A stretch of DNA of 64,000 bases. Origin: Shewanella sp. MTB7 (lineage in GTDB: Bacteria > Pseudomonadota > Gammaproteobacteria > Enterobacterales > Shewanellaceae). The translations under genes were made by a program, and so were the position numbers. Shown piece after piece: positions 20,998-31,041 of this stretch. The stretch is from positions 744,001 to 808,000 of the forward strand of contig NZ_CP085636.1 in NCBI RefSeq assembly GCF_027571385.1, read 5' to 3'. Under the pieces are notes generated by a model. That model searched no databases, was not told the DNA's origin, and was given only the letters and a program-made list of their open reading frames with translations. Within the stretch, counting starts at the first letter, position 1, and every line of letters begins with the position of its first letter.

Positions 20998-21753
20998 TTA
21001 AAATTTATAGCCCTTATGAAGCGCAACAATGCCATCTGTCATATTGGTGTATTCAACTTGCTCAAAACCTGCTTCGACCATCATCCCCTTTAACGTATCT
21101 TGATCTGGATGCATACGAATAGACTCTGCTAAGTATTCGTAGCTGTCGGCGTCTTGAGTAATTAACGATCCCATTTTAGGTAAAATCTTGAAACTGTATA
21201 AGTCATAAATTTTACGCATAATATCGTGCTGAGGCTTTGAAAATTCAAGAATCAGCAGCTTTCCACCCGGCTTTAGTACACGTAACATAGAGCGAATAGC
21301 CGCATCCTTGTCGGTGACATTTCTTAAACCAAAGGCGATGGTAATGATATCGAAATGATTGTCAGGAAATGGCAAAGCTTCGGCATTTGCCTGTACGTAG
21401 TTAACGTTACCGACAATACCTTTGTTTCTAAGTTTTTCACGGCCGACTTTAAGCATGGAATCATTGATATCCGCAAGCGTTACTTGACCTCTATCACCCA
21501 CGATATGAGAGAATTTTGCCGTCAAGTCACCTGTACCACCAGCAAGATCCAGCACTTTCATACCCGGACGAGCACCAGCACTTTCGATAGTGAATCGCTT
21601 CCACATGCGGTGAATACCGAAGGACATGACATCATTCATGATGTCATATTTGGCTGCGACAGAATGAAAAACATCAGCAACCAAGTCGGCCTTTTGATCG
21701 CTTTCAACTGTTTTGTAACCGAAATGGGTACTGTTTGGTGTGCCCTCTGACAT
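20998..21753 (-). CDS. ubiE: Ubiquinone/menaquinone C-methyltransferase UbiE
   Basis: SAM-dependent methyltransferase of both ubiquinone and menaquinone synthesis. The 251 residues are full length. Visible parts are FGYKTV near the start, the SAM motif [12 protein letters not shown] (about 66-77), [20 protein letters not shown] and the terminal LHKGYKF. ATG at 21753. First gene of the ubiE-ubiJ-ubiB-tatABC run; the 207 bp upstream shows no clear promoter to my eye. Confidence 0.97.
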   Translation of the reverse strand: MSEGTPNSTHFGYKTVESDQKADLVADVFHSVAAKYDIMNDVMSFGIHRMWKRFTIESAGARPGMKVLDLAGGTGDLTAKFSHIVGDRGQVTLADINDSMLKVGREKLRNKGIVGNVNYVQANAEALPFPDNHFDIITIAFGLRNVTDKDAAIRSMLRVLKPGGKLLILEFSKPQHDIMRKIYDLYSFKILPKMGSLITQDADSYEYLAESIRMHPDQDTLKGMMVEAGFEQVEYTNMTDGIVALHKGYKF

Positions 21754-21960
21754 CTATGTTTTCCTATTTACTTAAAAAATAATGATGAGTTTAAGCCATT
21801 CAATCATGTTGCAATATCACTCATCAACCACAGTGTGAGCTAGGTGAGTTATCTGTATCTAGATTTGCTTAAAATGAGTCCTAGCGCAGAGTTTCGCCCA
21901 ACAGGCTGGTCGTTATACCGCTAAGACATTCTGCCAGTGAGGCATTATACCCAAACTGCT

Positions 21961-23007
21961 TTAATAAGCGAGTTTCTGAGCTTGGGTTCTTGCTTGAATA
22001 TAAGCATAAATAAGCTCACTGATACTTTGTCCTGTTTCGCGGTAACCAGCTTGAACTCCAGCTACATGGCAGCTCGGTGCGGCTTCTGCAAGATGCAGAT
22101 AACTACAGGCCGTGTTTTTGGCGATGGTGTGGACATAATGTAAGGCATCGATCAAAGGGATCCCTGCAGCTGTTGAGGCGCTGCTTGGCATATTGGTGAT
22201 GGCATCGAGATCAAGCTCAAGGGCGACTGGGAGTTGGCTGTTATTGAGTTTAATGACTATTTCTTCTAAGGCTGCTGTTAAGCTGATTTCACGGCGTACC
22301 CAGATAGATTGAAGTGTATGCCAATGACCACCAAATGCGCTTAACTGAGACAGTGTCTCTTCACTATTTTTCAGTTCATGCATCCCAAGTATATGGTAAT
22401 AACCTAGTGCGCCGCTCGCTGCTGCATAGCTGAACCCGTTACCACTGTGGCGGCCTTCTCGAGGGCGAAAATCGCTATGGGGATCTAAATTAACCGCTGC
22501 TATTGGTTTATTGTAAGCTTGCTTTGCAGCCATCAAAAGACCGTAAGCATTGTTATGCCCGCCGCCTATTACTATAGGCTCAAATCCTGCGGCCATTACT
22601 TGTGCAGTAATTTCAATAACCCGCTTATCCAGAGATTCAACATTGGCCCTGAGGACATCAGCAGATGTGCCTTCTGCTAACTGAAGGTCATCGGTCTTTA
22701 TTTGACCCAATACTAAGCATTGCTTGCCATTAAAAAAGCGATTTGATTGCAGATTAAGAAATTGTGCCATCGCAGATTCGAACGCATCGCTTGCACCACC
22801 ACGACCTAAATTAGCACGGGGGCCGATATCTTCACCGATGCCAATGATCACAAAACGAACTTGGTTATTTTTTGCTGTGTTTAATGTTTCTTCTAAACTG
22901 GTATCTTGCTTATGTGTCAATATGGTTTGAGCCAGTTTAGTTTCGCCCGCTCTATGTGTGACCAGTTGTTGACATTGCCGCTGGGTGAAAGGAAGTAAGT
23001 ACTGCAT
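21961..23007 (-). CDS. hutG: Arginase-fold ureohydrolase, formimidoylglutamase-like
   Basis: 348 residues of the arginase/agmatinase/formimidoylglutamase superfamily. The dimanganese ligands are visible in GGGHNNAYG, NLDPHSDFR and ELDLDAI. The first and second motifs carry Asn and Pro where classical arginases have Ser and Ala (GGGHS, DAHxD), as in HutG-like branches. Formimidoylglutamase turns N-formimidoyl-L-glutamate into glutamate and formamide, the last histidine-degradation step. No hutH, hutU or hutI is nearby, so the substrate is less certain than the fold. The gene stands alone, with rraA upstream on the same strand after 259 bp. Confidence 0.7.
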   Translation of the reverse strand: MQYLLPFTQRQCQQLVTHRAGETKLAQTILTHKQDTSLEETLNTAKNNQVRFVIIGIGEDIGPRANLGRGGASDAFESAMAQFLNLQSNRFFNGKQCLVLGQIKTDDLQLAEGTSADVLRANVESLDKRVIEITAQVMAAGFEPIVIGGGHNNAYGLLMAAKQAYNKPIAAVNLDPHSDFRPREGRHSGNGFSYAAASGALGYYHILGMHELKNSEETLSQLSAFGGHWHTLQSIWVRREISLTAALEEIVIKLNNSQLPVALELDLDAITNMPSSASTAAGIPLIDALHYVHTIAKNTACSYLHLAEAAPSCHVAGVQAGYRETGQSISELIYAYIQARTQAQKLAY

Positions 23008-23210
23008 ATTGATTTAGTTCTTATTCTGATGCGTATGCTTACATTGTGGCCTAATGTGTTAGGGGTTATCAATAAAATAGTGGTGCAGTGAATTATTGTC
23101 GTTTTGAGTGTTCCACAAACTTATGGTTATAGAAGGGGGGAGAAGAGGAACCACTTAATGGCTTAGAGAGGGGGAGCTATAATGTATTGCTGGTTAATTG
23201 AATAGATCAA

Positions 23211-23244
23211 AAAAGACGATGAGAGCTTAATCTTATCGTCTTTT
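23211..23244 (-). terminator. Rho-independent terminator after rraA
   Basis: AAAAGACGATGAGA pairs with TCTTATCGTCTTTT (one G-T) around a 6-nt loop GCTTAA. On the minus strand it is followed by T-rich sequence. It lies 23 bp past the rraA stop. Confidence 0.8.
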
Positions 23245-23266
23245 AAAGTAGATCTAGCCTAAGACA

Positions 23267-23752
23267 TTAGTCGATATCTAATGGCTCTGGTGACAGAATG
23301 ATACCTGTGTTGTCAGCGTAAACATGATCGAGAGGTAGGAAAGTGACCCCTCCGAAGTTCACTGGGATCTCAAGTTCACCGACTGAATTACTGTCAGCGC
23401 CGACAGGAATAGAGGCCATAGCTTGAATACCGATATCAAGATCTTCTAATGCATCGACATCTCTAACTGAGCCGTAAACTATGATCCCTTCCCAGTTATT
23501 ATCTACAGCAACTCGTGCGATAGATGCATCAATAAGCGCGCGTCGCAGTGAACCGCCACCATCGACAAGGAGCACTCTACCTTCGCCTGGCTGTTGTAGT
23601 GCGTCGATAATCAGACCGTTGTCCTCGAAACACTTAATCGTGCTGATTGAGCCACCGAAAGAGTTACAACCACCATAGTTACTGAACATCGGTTCGACAA
23701 CATCAACGACATCGATGTAAGTGTCACAAAGTTCTGAGGTGTTGTATTCCAT
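23267..23752 (-). CDS. rraA: RraA, regulator of RNase E activity
   Basis: Ring-shaped trimeric protein that binds RNase E and dampens RNA decay in E. coli. I place the start at ATG 23752, giving 161 residues ([14 protein letters not shown]...), the family's length. An AGGAG is 7 bases upstream of it but too close to the other ATG at 23758; a longer reading frame to 23794 adds an unrelated 14-residue N-terminus. Conserved parts are [31 protein letters not shown] and [14 protein letters not shown]. Confidence 0.93.
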   Translation of the reverse strand: MEYNTSELCDTYIDVVDVVEPMFSNYGGCNSFGGSISTIKCFEDNGLIIDALQQPGEGRVLLVDGGGSLRRALIDASIARVAVDNNWEGIIVYGSVRDVDALEDLDIGIQAMASIPVGADSNSVGELEIPVNFGGVTFLPLDHVYADNTGIILSPEPLDID

Positions 23753-24211
23753 AGTCATACTCCTGAAATCAATAATGTGCCGAGTAAGGCACAACTAGGT
23801 AGTTGTAGCTAGTATATAAGGCTTTCTTAAAAAGAAAAGTGCTATCAATCACGCAATTGTCAATAGCAACGATTGTTAACGTTTACTTGTTTTAGGAACA
23901 TGGCCCTCAAATTCCCTTATTGGGTGGCAGAAGTATGGGTTAATACTAAGCTGGTACACTTAATTTGCAGACCGTTGAGAATGTCACAAGTTAATTTCTT
24001 ATCTTTAGATCTCCTATAGACATCAGTTAGTTTTTTATGTTCTAGAGATGATATTTTCGAACGCTTCCCCTTTTATTCTGCATTCATTTGGTGCTAACGT
24101 CATTTTTTTTGATACTTGTTGGTTTTTTCTCTTGTTTGCGACTGTTGACTTAAACTGGTTATTTTATAGACTAGTGAGCCTCGTTAGGGGTTGTGATTAT
24201 AGGGAGATAAG
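23753..24211. other. 459-bp intergenic region between rraA and the first HD-GYP gene
   Basis: Divergent upstream region for rraA and the HD-GYP receptor. It is AT-rich, and I see no confident terminator, operator or coding ORF. A short reading frame at 24048-24284 lies in another frame and overlaps the HD-GYP start; I treat it as non-coding. Confidence 0.5.
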
Positions 24212-27200
24212 ATGCTATCTGTGGAGGGATATGAAAAAAAACGGGTCTCAATACGGTTTACAGTGGTTAGCATATTTATCTTAGCGACCGTACTAACTGC
24301 TGCCATAGCGATAGGTTTGCAGTACTATTTTAGTCAATCTATGGCAACACAGTCTGCACTAAAATATTATAATTTTAATGCGGAACGTACCAGTAAATAT
24401 TTATCTCAAGTGGACACTCAGGCTGTCAATATCACTAAATTGCTCTCAGGTTTAGATCAGTTAATTGAAGTCGATATCTTTAATCGTAAAGCCTTACATA
24501 CTTTTGCCGAGTTGATGCAGGTAAACCCTATCTATTTTTCGATTAATCTTGGTTTACCTAACGGTGATTTTTACCAATTGGTCAACCTCGATTCATCCCC
24601 TTTGATAAGGGATCTGTTTTTGGCGATACCAGATGATCGTTGGGTGTTTATATTTGTCACTGGCAAGGGAGCAAAACGGATAAGGGAGATTAGTTATCTT
24701 GATAACCGTTTTCGCGAGCGGGTTCGTCGTGATGAGTTCACCGATTATGACCCAAGAGGCAGGCCATGGTTTATTAATGCCGTCGATGGGAGTGTGTCGA
24801 GAACTCAACCTTACCTATTCGAACTTACTCAATCACCGGGGCAGACCTATTCGATTAAACTACCAGATACTAATGCTGTTTTAGCCGTCGATATCACCCT
24901 ATCTAGCCTTTCCAGATATCTGGGGGTGATTGGTCGTAGTATAAGCAGTGAATTTGAAAGTGAGGTTTATATGTATAAACCTTCCGGTGAAGTGATTGCC
25001 TCTAATCAACGGAAATTACATCAGATTGAGATTCCAAAATCTGAGCGTCTAACACTGACACAAAAACAGCTCGACTTTATCGACACTATGCCTGTGTTAC
25101 GGGTCTCCAATGAGACGGATTGGCCGCCGATAGATTTTGCTATCTCAGGTCAACCTTTAGGTTATGGGATTGACATTATGGATCTCATTTCTCAGATGAC
25201 AGGGTTAAAACTGACTTATGTGAATGGGTTCACTTGGCAAGAGCTGATCGGTGCCTATAAGTCAGGTAAGATAGAGTTGCTGCAGTCCATAATAAAGACG
25301 GAAGATAATAAACAGTTAGGTATCTTTAGCGAGCCATTTCTCACCCTGGCGTACTCTTTGGCGACCTTAAGTAACGTAGTGACAATTGGCCATGTCTCAG
25401 ATCTTAATGGACACAAGGTTGCTGTGTCAGCAGGCTGGTCAATCATCCCCTCTGTGAAGCGATATTACCCAGAAGTTGAGTTAGTGGAATATGCCTCTAG
25501 TTATGAGTCTCTTTTGGCTGTAAAGCGAGGAGAGGTGTTTGCAGCACTAGATACCAGAGTCAATTTACACTATACCGCACGAAGATTTTTTATTCAGGGA
25601 CTCAGCTTTCATGATGAATTGTCCTTTTTACCTCACCAGCTTCCTGGTGGCTTGAATATTTTAGCTAAAAAAGACCATGAACCTCTTATTGAGCTAGTCA
25701 ATCAGGCTTTAGCTCAAATAACCAAAGAGCAGAAACGTGCCTTAAGGTTGAAATGGTTAGGTAGGGACTCTTTAAGCCAACCGATGAAAACCGTGGGGGT
25801 TGTTCCATACAAGGTCTTGATCGATATCGGTGCTAATCCTGAACAATACAAGACATTACAACAACGTTTGATTAAGGGGGTTGAACAGTTTGTCTATGTC
25901 ACCTCATTTGCTGAGGGACGCTCCCTGTTCGCCATTGTGGTTCCCAGCGAGGCTTTATTGGCTCCGAGTGCCAATAAAGTGTTAACTTCGGTAGTGATCA
26001 CCGCAATTTGCATGTTAATGATTTTACCCATCTCCTGGCTATTCTCAAACCCCATTATCAGACCAATAACCTTGTTGTGTAGGGAGAATGTAAAGATCAA
26101 ACATCGACGCTATAACTCAGTAAGTAAGGTTCAGACAAATGTGAAGGAGCTGGATGAGCTTGCCGATTCTATGTTGGAGATGGCTTCGGCTCTTAAAGCT
26201 TATGAAGAGTCTCAGAAGGCCTTGATGGAGGCCATTATCCGATTGATTGCACAGGCAATTGATGATAAATCGCCCTATACGGCGGGACACTGTAATCGGG
26301 TGCCAGAACTAGGAATAATGCTCGCCAATGCTGCACAAAAAGCGAATAGTGGACCATTTAAAGATTTTTGTTTTAAGAATAAAGATGAGTACCGAGAGTT
26401 TAGAATGGCTGCTTGGCTACATGACTGTGGCAAAATCACCACGCCTGAACATATTGTCGACAAAGGGACTAAGCTTGAGGCCAACTATAATCGTATCCAT
26501 GAGATCCGTATGCGATTTGAGGTGTTGTGGCGTGATGCTGAAATAGAATACTTAAAACAGCTTGCACAATTTCCTAAGAGTGAAAAACTTATGCTTGAGC
26601 GGTTGAAAGTACGACATGAACAACTTACAGATGACTTTGAGTTTATTGCCAATGCTAATGTTGGTGGGGAGTACATGGAGCCATCCCATATCGAACGATT
26701 GACTCAGTTAGCAAGCATCACTTGGTTAAGGAATTTTGACGATAGGCTGGGTTTATCTCCCATTGAGGAGAGCCATCTGTGTGGAGAGACCTCATTACTA
26801 CCGACATATGAAAACTTGTTGAGCGATAAAGCAGAACACCATATTCCACGCATCTCTGCAGTTAAATTTAATCCCAAATTTGGCATTAAAGTTCAAGTGC
26901 CTGAGCTGCAGTATAATTTGGGAGAGCTATATAATCTCTCTATTTCCAGAGGGACGTTAACTGCAGAGGACAGATATAAGATCAATGAGCATGTCATCAC
27001 CACGATAAAGATGTTGGAGGGGTTGCCTTTTCCTCCGGAGCTTGCACGAGTTCCGAGATATGCATCGACTCACCACGAAACCCTCAAGGGGACAGGATAC
27101 CCTAGAAAACTTCACGGTGACGAACTCTCGATACTGGAACGAATTTTAGTGATCGCCGATATTTTTGAGGCATTAACCGCTGCTGACAGACCCTATAAAA

Positions 27201-27376
27201 AGGCTAAACCTATCAGTGTGGCCGTGGATATTTTGCACAAAATGGCGCTGGATGAACATCTTGATATTGATCTGTTCAGGCTCTTCCTTTCTACGGGCAT
27301 TTATCTTGAGTATGCCAATAAGTTTCTCAATGCTTCTCAAATTGATGAGGTGGATATAAATCGATATCTTAGTTGA
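24212..27376 (+). CDS. Membrane receptor with dCache, SBP_bac_3 and HD-GYP domains (paralog 1)
   Basis: 1054 residues. Order: short cytoplasmic N-terminus; TM1 (about 16-38); extracytoplasmic dCache-like domain (about 45-260) with the DPRGRPWF signature; a type-3 periplasmic solute-binding-protein domain (about 285-515, RVSNETDWPPIDFAISG to the KALRLKWLG-like end); TM2 (about 589-612); HAMP-like linker; HD-GYP domain. HD is at 737-738 within WLHDCGKITTPEH, and the GYP half is HHETLKGTGYP at 954-964. HD-GYP proteins hydrolyse c-di-GMP to GMP or pGpG. The spacing between the two halves is far longer than usual, giving an insertion of roughly 150 residues. The periplasmic module suggests amino-acid-like ligand sensing. 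A paralog follows 131 bp downstream. Confidence 0.88.
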   Translation: MLSVEGYEKKRVSIRFTVVSIFILATVLTAAIAIGLQYYFSQSMATQSALKYYNFNAERTSKYLSQVDTQAVNITKLLSGLDQLIEVDIFNRKALHTFAELMQVNPIYFSINLGLPNGDFYQLVNLDSSPLIRDLFLAIPDDRWVFIFVTGKGAKRIREISYLDNRFRERVRRDEFTDYDPRGRPWFINAVDGSVSRTQPYLFELTQSPGQTYSIKLPDTNAVLAVDITLSSLSRYLGVIGRSISSEFESEVYMYKPSGEVIASNQRKLHQIEIPKSERLTLTQKQLDFIDTMPVLRVSNETDWPPIDFAISGQPLGYGIDIMDLISQMTGLKLTYVNGFTWQELIGAYKSGKIELLQSIIKTEDNKQLGIFSEPFLTLAYSLATLSNVVTIGHVSDLNGHKVAVSAGWSIIPSVKRYYPEVELVEYASSYESLLAVKRGEVFAALDTRVNLHYTARRFFIQGLSFHDELSFLPHQLPGGLNILAKKDHEPLIELVNQALAQITKEQKRALRLKWLGRDSLSQPMKTVGVVPYKVLIDIGANPEQYKTLQQRLIKGVEQFVYVTSFAEGRSLFAIVVPSEALLAPSANKVLTSVVITAICMLMILPISWLFSNPIIRPITLLCRENVKIKHRRYNSVSKVQTNVKELDELADSMLEMASALKAYEESQKALMEAIIRLIAQAIDDKSPYTAGHCNRVPELGIMLANAAQKANSGPFKDFCFKNKDEYREFRMAAWLHDCGKITTPEHIVDKGTKLEANYNRIHEIRMRFEVLWRDAEIEYLKQLAQFPKSEKLMLERLKVRHEQLTDDFEFIANANVGGEYMEPSHIERLTQLASITWLRNFDDRLGLSPIEESHLCGETSLLPTYENLLSDKAEHHIPRISAVKFNPKFGIKVQVPELQYNLGELYNLSISRGTLTAEDRYKINEHVITTIKMLEGLPFPPELARVPRYASTHHETLKGTGYPRKLHGDELSILERILVIADIFEALTAADRPYKKAKPISVAVDILHKMALDEHLDIDLFRLFLSTGIYLEYANKFLNASQIDEVDINRYLS

Positions 27377-27507
27377 TGCTAACTTGTTAATAATCATGAT
27401 AAAAGTAAGGGTATTATTTTTGTTTAACTTCATTAATTGCTATTGACTTGTTGCTGACTTGTTATAAGATGTTCCCATTCAAGGACGAATGATACAATAG
27501 GGATATT

Positions 27508-30500
27508 ATGAGAGCCGTGGCTAATGTAAAAAGTAAGCGATTTACTATTCGTTTCACTGTGGTGGGGATCTTTATTCTAGTCACAATTGTGACCGCCTCT
27601 ATTGCCATAGGTTTGCAATATTATTTTAGTAAAGCCATGGTGACGGAATCAGCCGTTAAACTTTATAATCTCACCGCTAAAAATACCAGTAGTTACCTTG
27701 CTCAAGTTGACAATCAAGCTATCAATACAACTCAACTGCTCTCTAATTTTGACAACTTTGTGATAGATGGGGCTTTTAACCCCGAGGTTCTACACACTTT
27801 TTCCGAAGTGATGCGAACTAATTCACTCTTTTATGCTATCTATATCGGTATGCCTAATGGGGATTTTTATGAACTGATTAATCTCGATGCTCATCAGATA
27901 ATCAGAGAGCAGCTTGGTGCATCTCATTTAGATCGCTGGGTGGTTATCACTATTAATGGAGAGGGAGAACTCCGTCAACGAGAGGAATCATACTTAGATG
28001 CTCAGTTTAACCTGCGAGTGACCCGCAGTGAACCGAGTGAATCTGATGCTCGTACAAGACCCTGGTTTGTTAATGCTAATAGTGAAGCAGTTTCTAAAAC
28101 AGAACCTTACTTATTCCAGCATCTGCAATCACCGGGTCAAACTTACTCGATAAAACTGGCAGAATCGGGTGCTGTTCTCGGCCTTGATATCGCTCTTTCC
28201 ACCCTGTCTGACTACCTTATTGTACAGGGAGAAGATGAAGAGGGTGTCACTCAAAAGCAGATATACCTGTATAAACAGAGTGGTGAGTTGATAGCATCTA
28301 ACCAAGTGCCGACTCGTGATGTTGAAATTCCTGAATCTAAGACATTGTCTCTAAGCGTGAAGCAGCGGGAACTTGTCTCGATGACAGAACCGCTATTTGT
28401 ATCGAATGAGACTGATTGGGCTCCCATCGATTTTGCGATCTCAGGAATGCCTCAAGGTTATAGTATTGATATCATCAATCTAATCGCAGATATGACAGGC
28501 TTACGGATCCGTTATAACAATGGTTTTAGTTGGAGTGGGCTAGTTGAGAGTTATAAAGCACAGGAGATAGACCTTTTACATTCAGTAATAAAAACGCAAG
28601 AGACAATGTCATTAGGTGTATTTAGTGAGCCTTTTTTAGAGCTTCCTTTTGCGATTGTTACTCAAAAAGGATCTCGAAAAATAACCCATATAAGGCAGTT
28701 GCAGGGGAAGCAGCTTGCTATCCCTAAGGGCTGGTCAATTATTGAGGTGATTAAACAAGATTATCCAGAGGTCGAGGTCGTTGAAATGCCTTCGACCTAT
28801 GCCATATTACAGGCGGTAGAACAAGGAGAAGTGTTCGCTGCTTTGGATAACAGCATCATACTGCATTACACGGCAAATCAATTCTTTGTAGAGCAGATCC
28901 AATTTCACGAACAACTCGATTTCTCCCCCGTTAAGGTCAATACAGGCTTGCATATTGTGATGCCAAGACAGGAAGCAGCAGTTATTGAGATAATAAATCT
29001 AGCTCTGGCAAATATCACACAGGAACAAATTAAAGCATTAAGAGTTAAATGGTTTGGAGAAGGGGTTAAAAAGACCTTGTTGACACAGGGAACCGTTCCT
29101 TTTGAAGTATTGATTGATTTAGCTAATGAACCAAAAGATCAGAGAACATTAATTCGCTGGGACCTTAATGGTATTGAGAAGTTCATTTATGTGACTCCAT
29201 TCGGCGATGCCTCTGCCGGAGGCCGTGAATACTTTGCCATTATAGTGCCAATTGAACAGTTGCTCGCTTCAAGTATTGAGAAAGTCCAACAATCTATTTT
29301 AATGACCTGCATATGTCTGCTGTTGGTGTTGCCTATTTCCTGGTTGCTTTCATCACCAATCATTCGTCCGATTAAGCTATTGGCCATTGAAAATGAAAAG
29401 ATAAAAAACCGTCAATATAATCAAGTGAGACGTGTTGACTCTAATATCTCTGAGTTGGATGAACTGGCGAACTCTATTATGGATATGTCTAACTCTATTC
29501 AGCTTTACGAAGAGAATCAAAAGGCCTTGATGGAATCATTTATCAAGTTAATTGCTCAGGCAATCGATGATAAATCTCCTTATACTGCAGGGCACTGTAA
29601 TCGTGTGCCTGAACTTGGTTTGATGTTAGCTGATGCAGCAGAGAAATCAGAGCTTGCACCTTTTAAAGCATTTAAATTTAATTCAGAGGATGAGCACAGA
29701 GAGTTCAGAATTGCAGCTTGGTTACATGATTGTGGCAAGATCACCACACCTGAATTTATTGTCGATAAAGGGACTAAGCTTGAAGCGGTTTATAATCGTA
29801 TTCATGAAGTACGTATGCGTTTCGAAGTGCTTTGGCGTGATGCCGAGATTGATTACCTTAAGCGTATCTCTTCTGGCTTCACCTCTACCTCTTCTAAGGC
29901 TGAGCCGAGTGAGTTACATCTTGCAGAGCTAACCCATAAGCGAAATCAATTGATTACGGACTTTGAGTTTATCGCTAATGCTAATATTGGCGGTGAATTT
30001 ATGGGGCAAGAAAACAAAGAGCGTTTAGCTCAACTTGCCAACATTACTTGGGAGCGTCATTTCGACGATAGACTCGGGCTTTCACCTATCGAAGAGCTTA
30101 ATCTAAGCAAGCAAACTGCGGAGGAAAGCTACCCTGTTATCGAGTCGTTGTTAAGAGATAAGCCTGAGCATATTATTAAACGTATCAGTAACGTTGAGTT
30201 TGATCCTAAGTTTGGTATTAAGATGGATATCCCAGAGCATCAATACAACCTAGGTGAACTCTATAACCTCTCCATCTCCAAAGGTACCTTGACAGCAGAG
30301 GATAGGTTTAAGATTAATGAACACATGATCAGCACAATCAAGATATTGGAAACTTTACCTTTTCCACCTGAGCTTGCTCGTGTGCCAAGATATGCTTCGA
30401 CCCACCACGAAACGTTAAAAGGCACTGGATACCCCCGAAAACTTAGCGCTGAGGATCTCTCTATTCCTGAACGAATTCTTGTGGTTGCCGACATTTTTGA

Positions 30501-30732
30501 AGCCTTGACCGCAGCCGACAGACCCTATAAAAAGGCGAAACCTCTCAGTGTTGCCATTGATATACTTTATAAGATGGCTCTGGATCAGCATCTGGATATG
30601 GATATTTTTAAGCTATTCCTCACCAGTGGGATCTATCTTGAATATGCTCACAAGTTTCTCGACCCTAAACAGATCAATGAAGTGGATATTGCTAAATATC
30701 TGGATGATGCGCCACTGAAGCGCAGTGCTTAA
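27508..30732 (+). CDS. Membrane receptor with dCache, SBP_bac_3 and HD-GYP domains (paralog 2)
   Basis: 1074 residues, collinear with the preceding gene along its whole length: TM1, dCache-like domain (RTRPWF signature), SBP_bac_3-like domain, TM2, HAMP-like linker and HD-GYP. HD is at 740-741 in WLHDCGKITTPEF; the GYP half, HHETLKGTGYP, starts at 966. The cytoplasmic catalytic half is much more alike between the paralogs than the periplasmic half, consistent with a tandem duplication followed by ligand-domain divergence. The intergenic 131 bp may hold its own promoter. A hairpin follows the stop. The predicted role is c-di-GMP hydrolysis controlled by a periplasmic ligand different from that of paralog 1. 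Confidence 0.88.
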   Translation: MRAVANVKSKRFTIRFTVVGIFILVTIVTASIAIGLQYYFSKAMVTESAVKLYNLTAKNTSSYLAQVDNQAINTTQLLSNFDNFVIDGAFNPEVLHTFSEVMRTNSLFYAIYIGMPNGDFYELINLDAHQIIREQLGASHLDRWVVITINGEGELRQREESYLDAQFNLRVTRSEPSESDARTRPWFVNANSEAVSKTEPYLFQHLQSPGQTYSIKLAESGAVLGLDIALSTLSDYLIVQGEDEEGVTQKQIYLYKQSGELIASNQVPTRDVEIPESKTLSLSVKQRELVSMTEPLFVSNETDWAPIDFAISGMPQGYSIDIINLIADMTGLRIRYNNGFSWSGLVESYKAQEIDLLHSVIKTQETMSLGVFSEPFLELPFAIVTQKGSRKITHIRQLQGKQLAIPKGWSIIEVIKQDYPEVEVVEMPSTYAILQAVEQGEVFAALDNSIILHYTANQFFVEQIQFHEQLDFSPVKVNTGLHIVMPRQEAAVIEIINLALANITQEQIKALRVKWFGEGVKKTLLTQGTVPFEVLIDLANEPKDQRTLIRWDLNGIEKFIYVTPFGDASAGGREYFAIIVPIEQLLASSIEKVQQSILMTCICLLLVLPISWLLSSPIIRPIKLLAIENEKIKNRQYNQVRRVDSNISELDELANSIMDMSNSIQLYEENQKALMESFIKLIAQAIDDKSPYTAGHCNRVPELGLMLADAAEKSELAPFKAFKFNSEDEHREFRIAAWLHDCGKITTPEFIVDKGTKLEAVYNRIHEVRMRFEVLWRDAEIDYLKRISSGFTSTSSKAEPSELHLAELTHKRNQLITDFEFIANANIGGEFMGQENKERLAQLANITWERHFDDRLGLSPIEELNLSKQTAEESYPVIESLLRDKPEHIIKRISNVEFDPKFGIKMDIPEHQYNLGELYNLSISKGTLTAEDRFKINEHMISTIKILETLPFPPELARVPRYASTHHETLKGTGYPRKLSAEDLSIPERILVVADIFEALTAADRPYKKAKPLSVAIDILYKMALDQHLDMDIFKLFLTSGIYLEYAHKFLDPKQINEVDIAKYLDDAPLKRSA

Positions 30733-31041
30733 ATAGCCAAAAAATAATTGCAGTAGTTAAAGACCTTGAGAGTAAACCGCCATTCCGAACGAATTTCAGA
30801 ATGGCGGATTGCTGATTTTAAGCAAGACCTCAACCCTCCATCTTTACTTTAAACGTAATGTGATGATAACTCTTTTCTCAATCCTTCCAAGCTGAGCATG
30901 ATGCTATTAAAGAGACCATAAGCTAAAAACAAATTAATGGTTCAAGGTTGATCACATGTTAGAATGCGCCCGGTAAGTCAATTGACTTCTCGATAGGCTG
31001 TTAAGCCTCTCCCTTATTTCCTACCATTGATTAGAGTTTTT
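30733..31041. other. 309-bp intergenic region
   Basis: It holds the hairpin at 30777-30807 and the upstream region of the outer-membrane barrel gene. Nothing else recognisable. Confidence 0.5.
30777..30807 (+). terminator. Hairpin after the HD-GYP pair, probable terminator
   Basis: CCGCCATTC (30777-30785) pairs perfectly with GAATGGCGG (30799-30807); a GAA/TTC continuation inside shortens the loop. The following T-run is weak (ATTGCTGATTTT), so it may instead be a REP-like palindrome. Confidence 0.5.

Noticed and set aside
24048..24284. 78-codon plus-strand ORF just before the first HD-GYP gene
   Set aside because: Overlaps the HD-GYP start in another frame, with composition like AT-rich leader DNA; the HD-GYP frame from 24212 has an AGGGAG Shine-Dalgarno.
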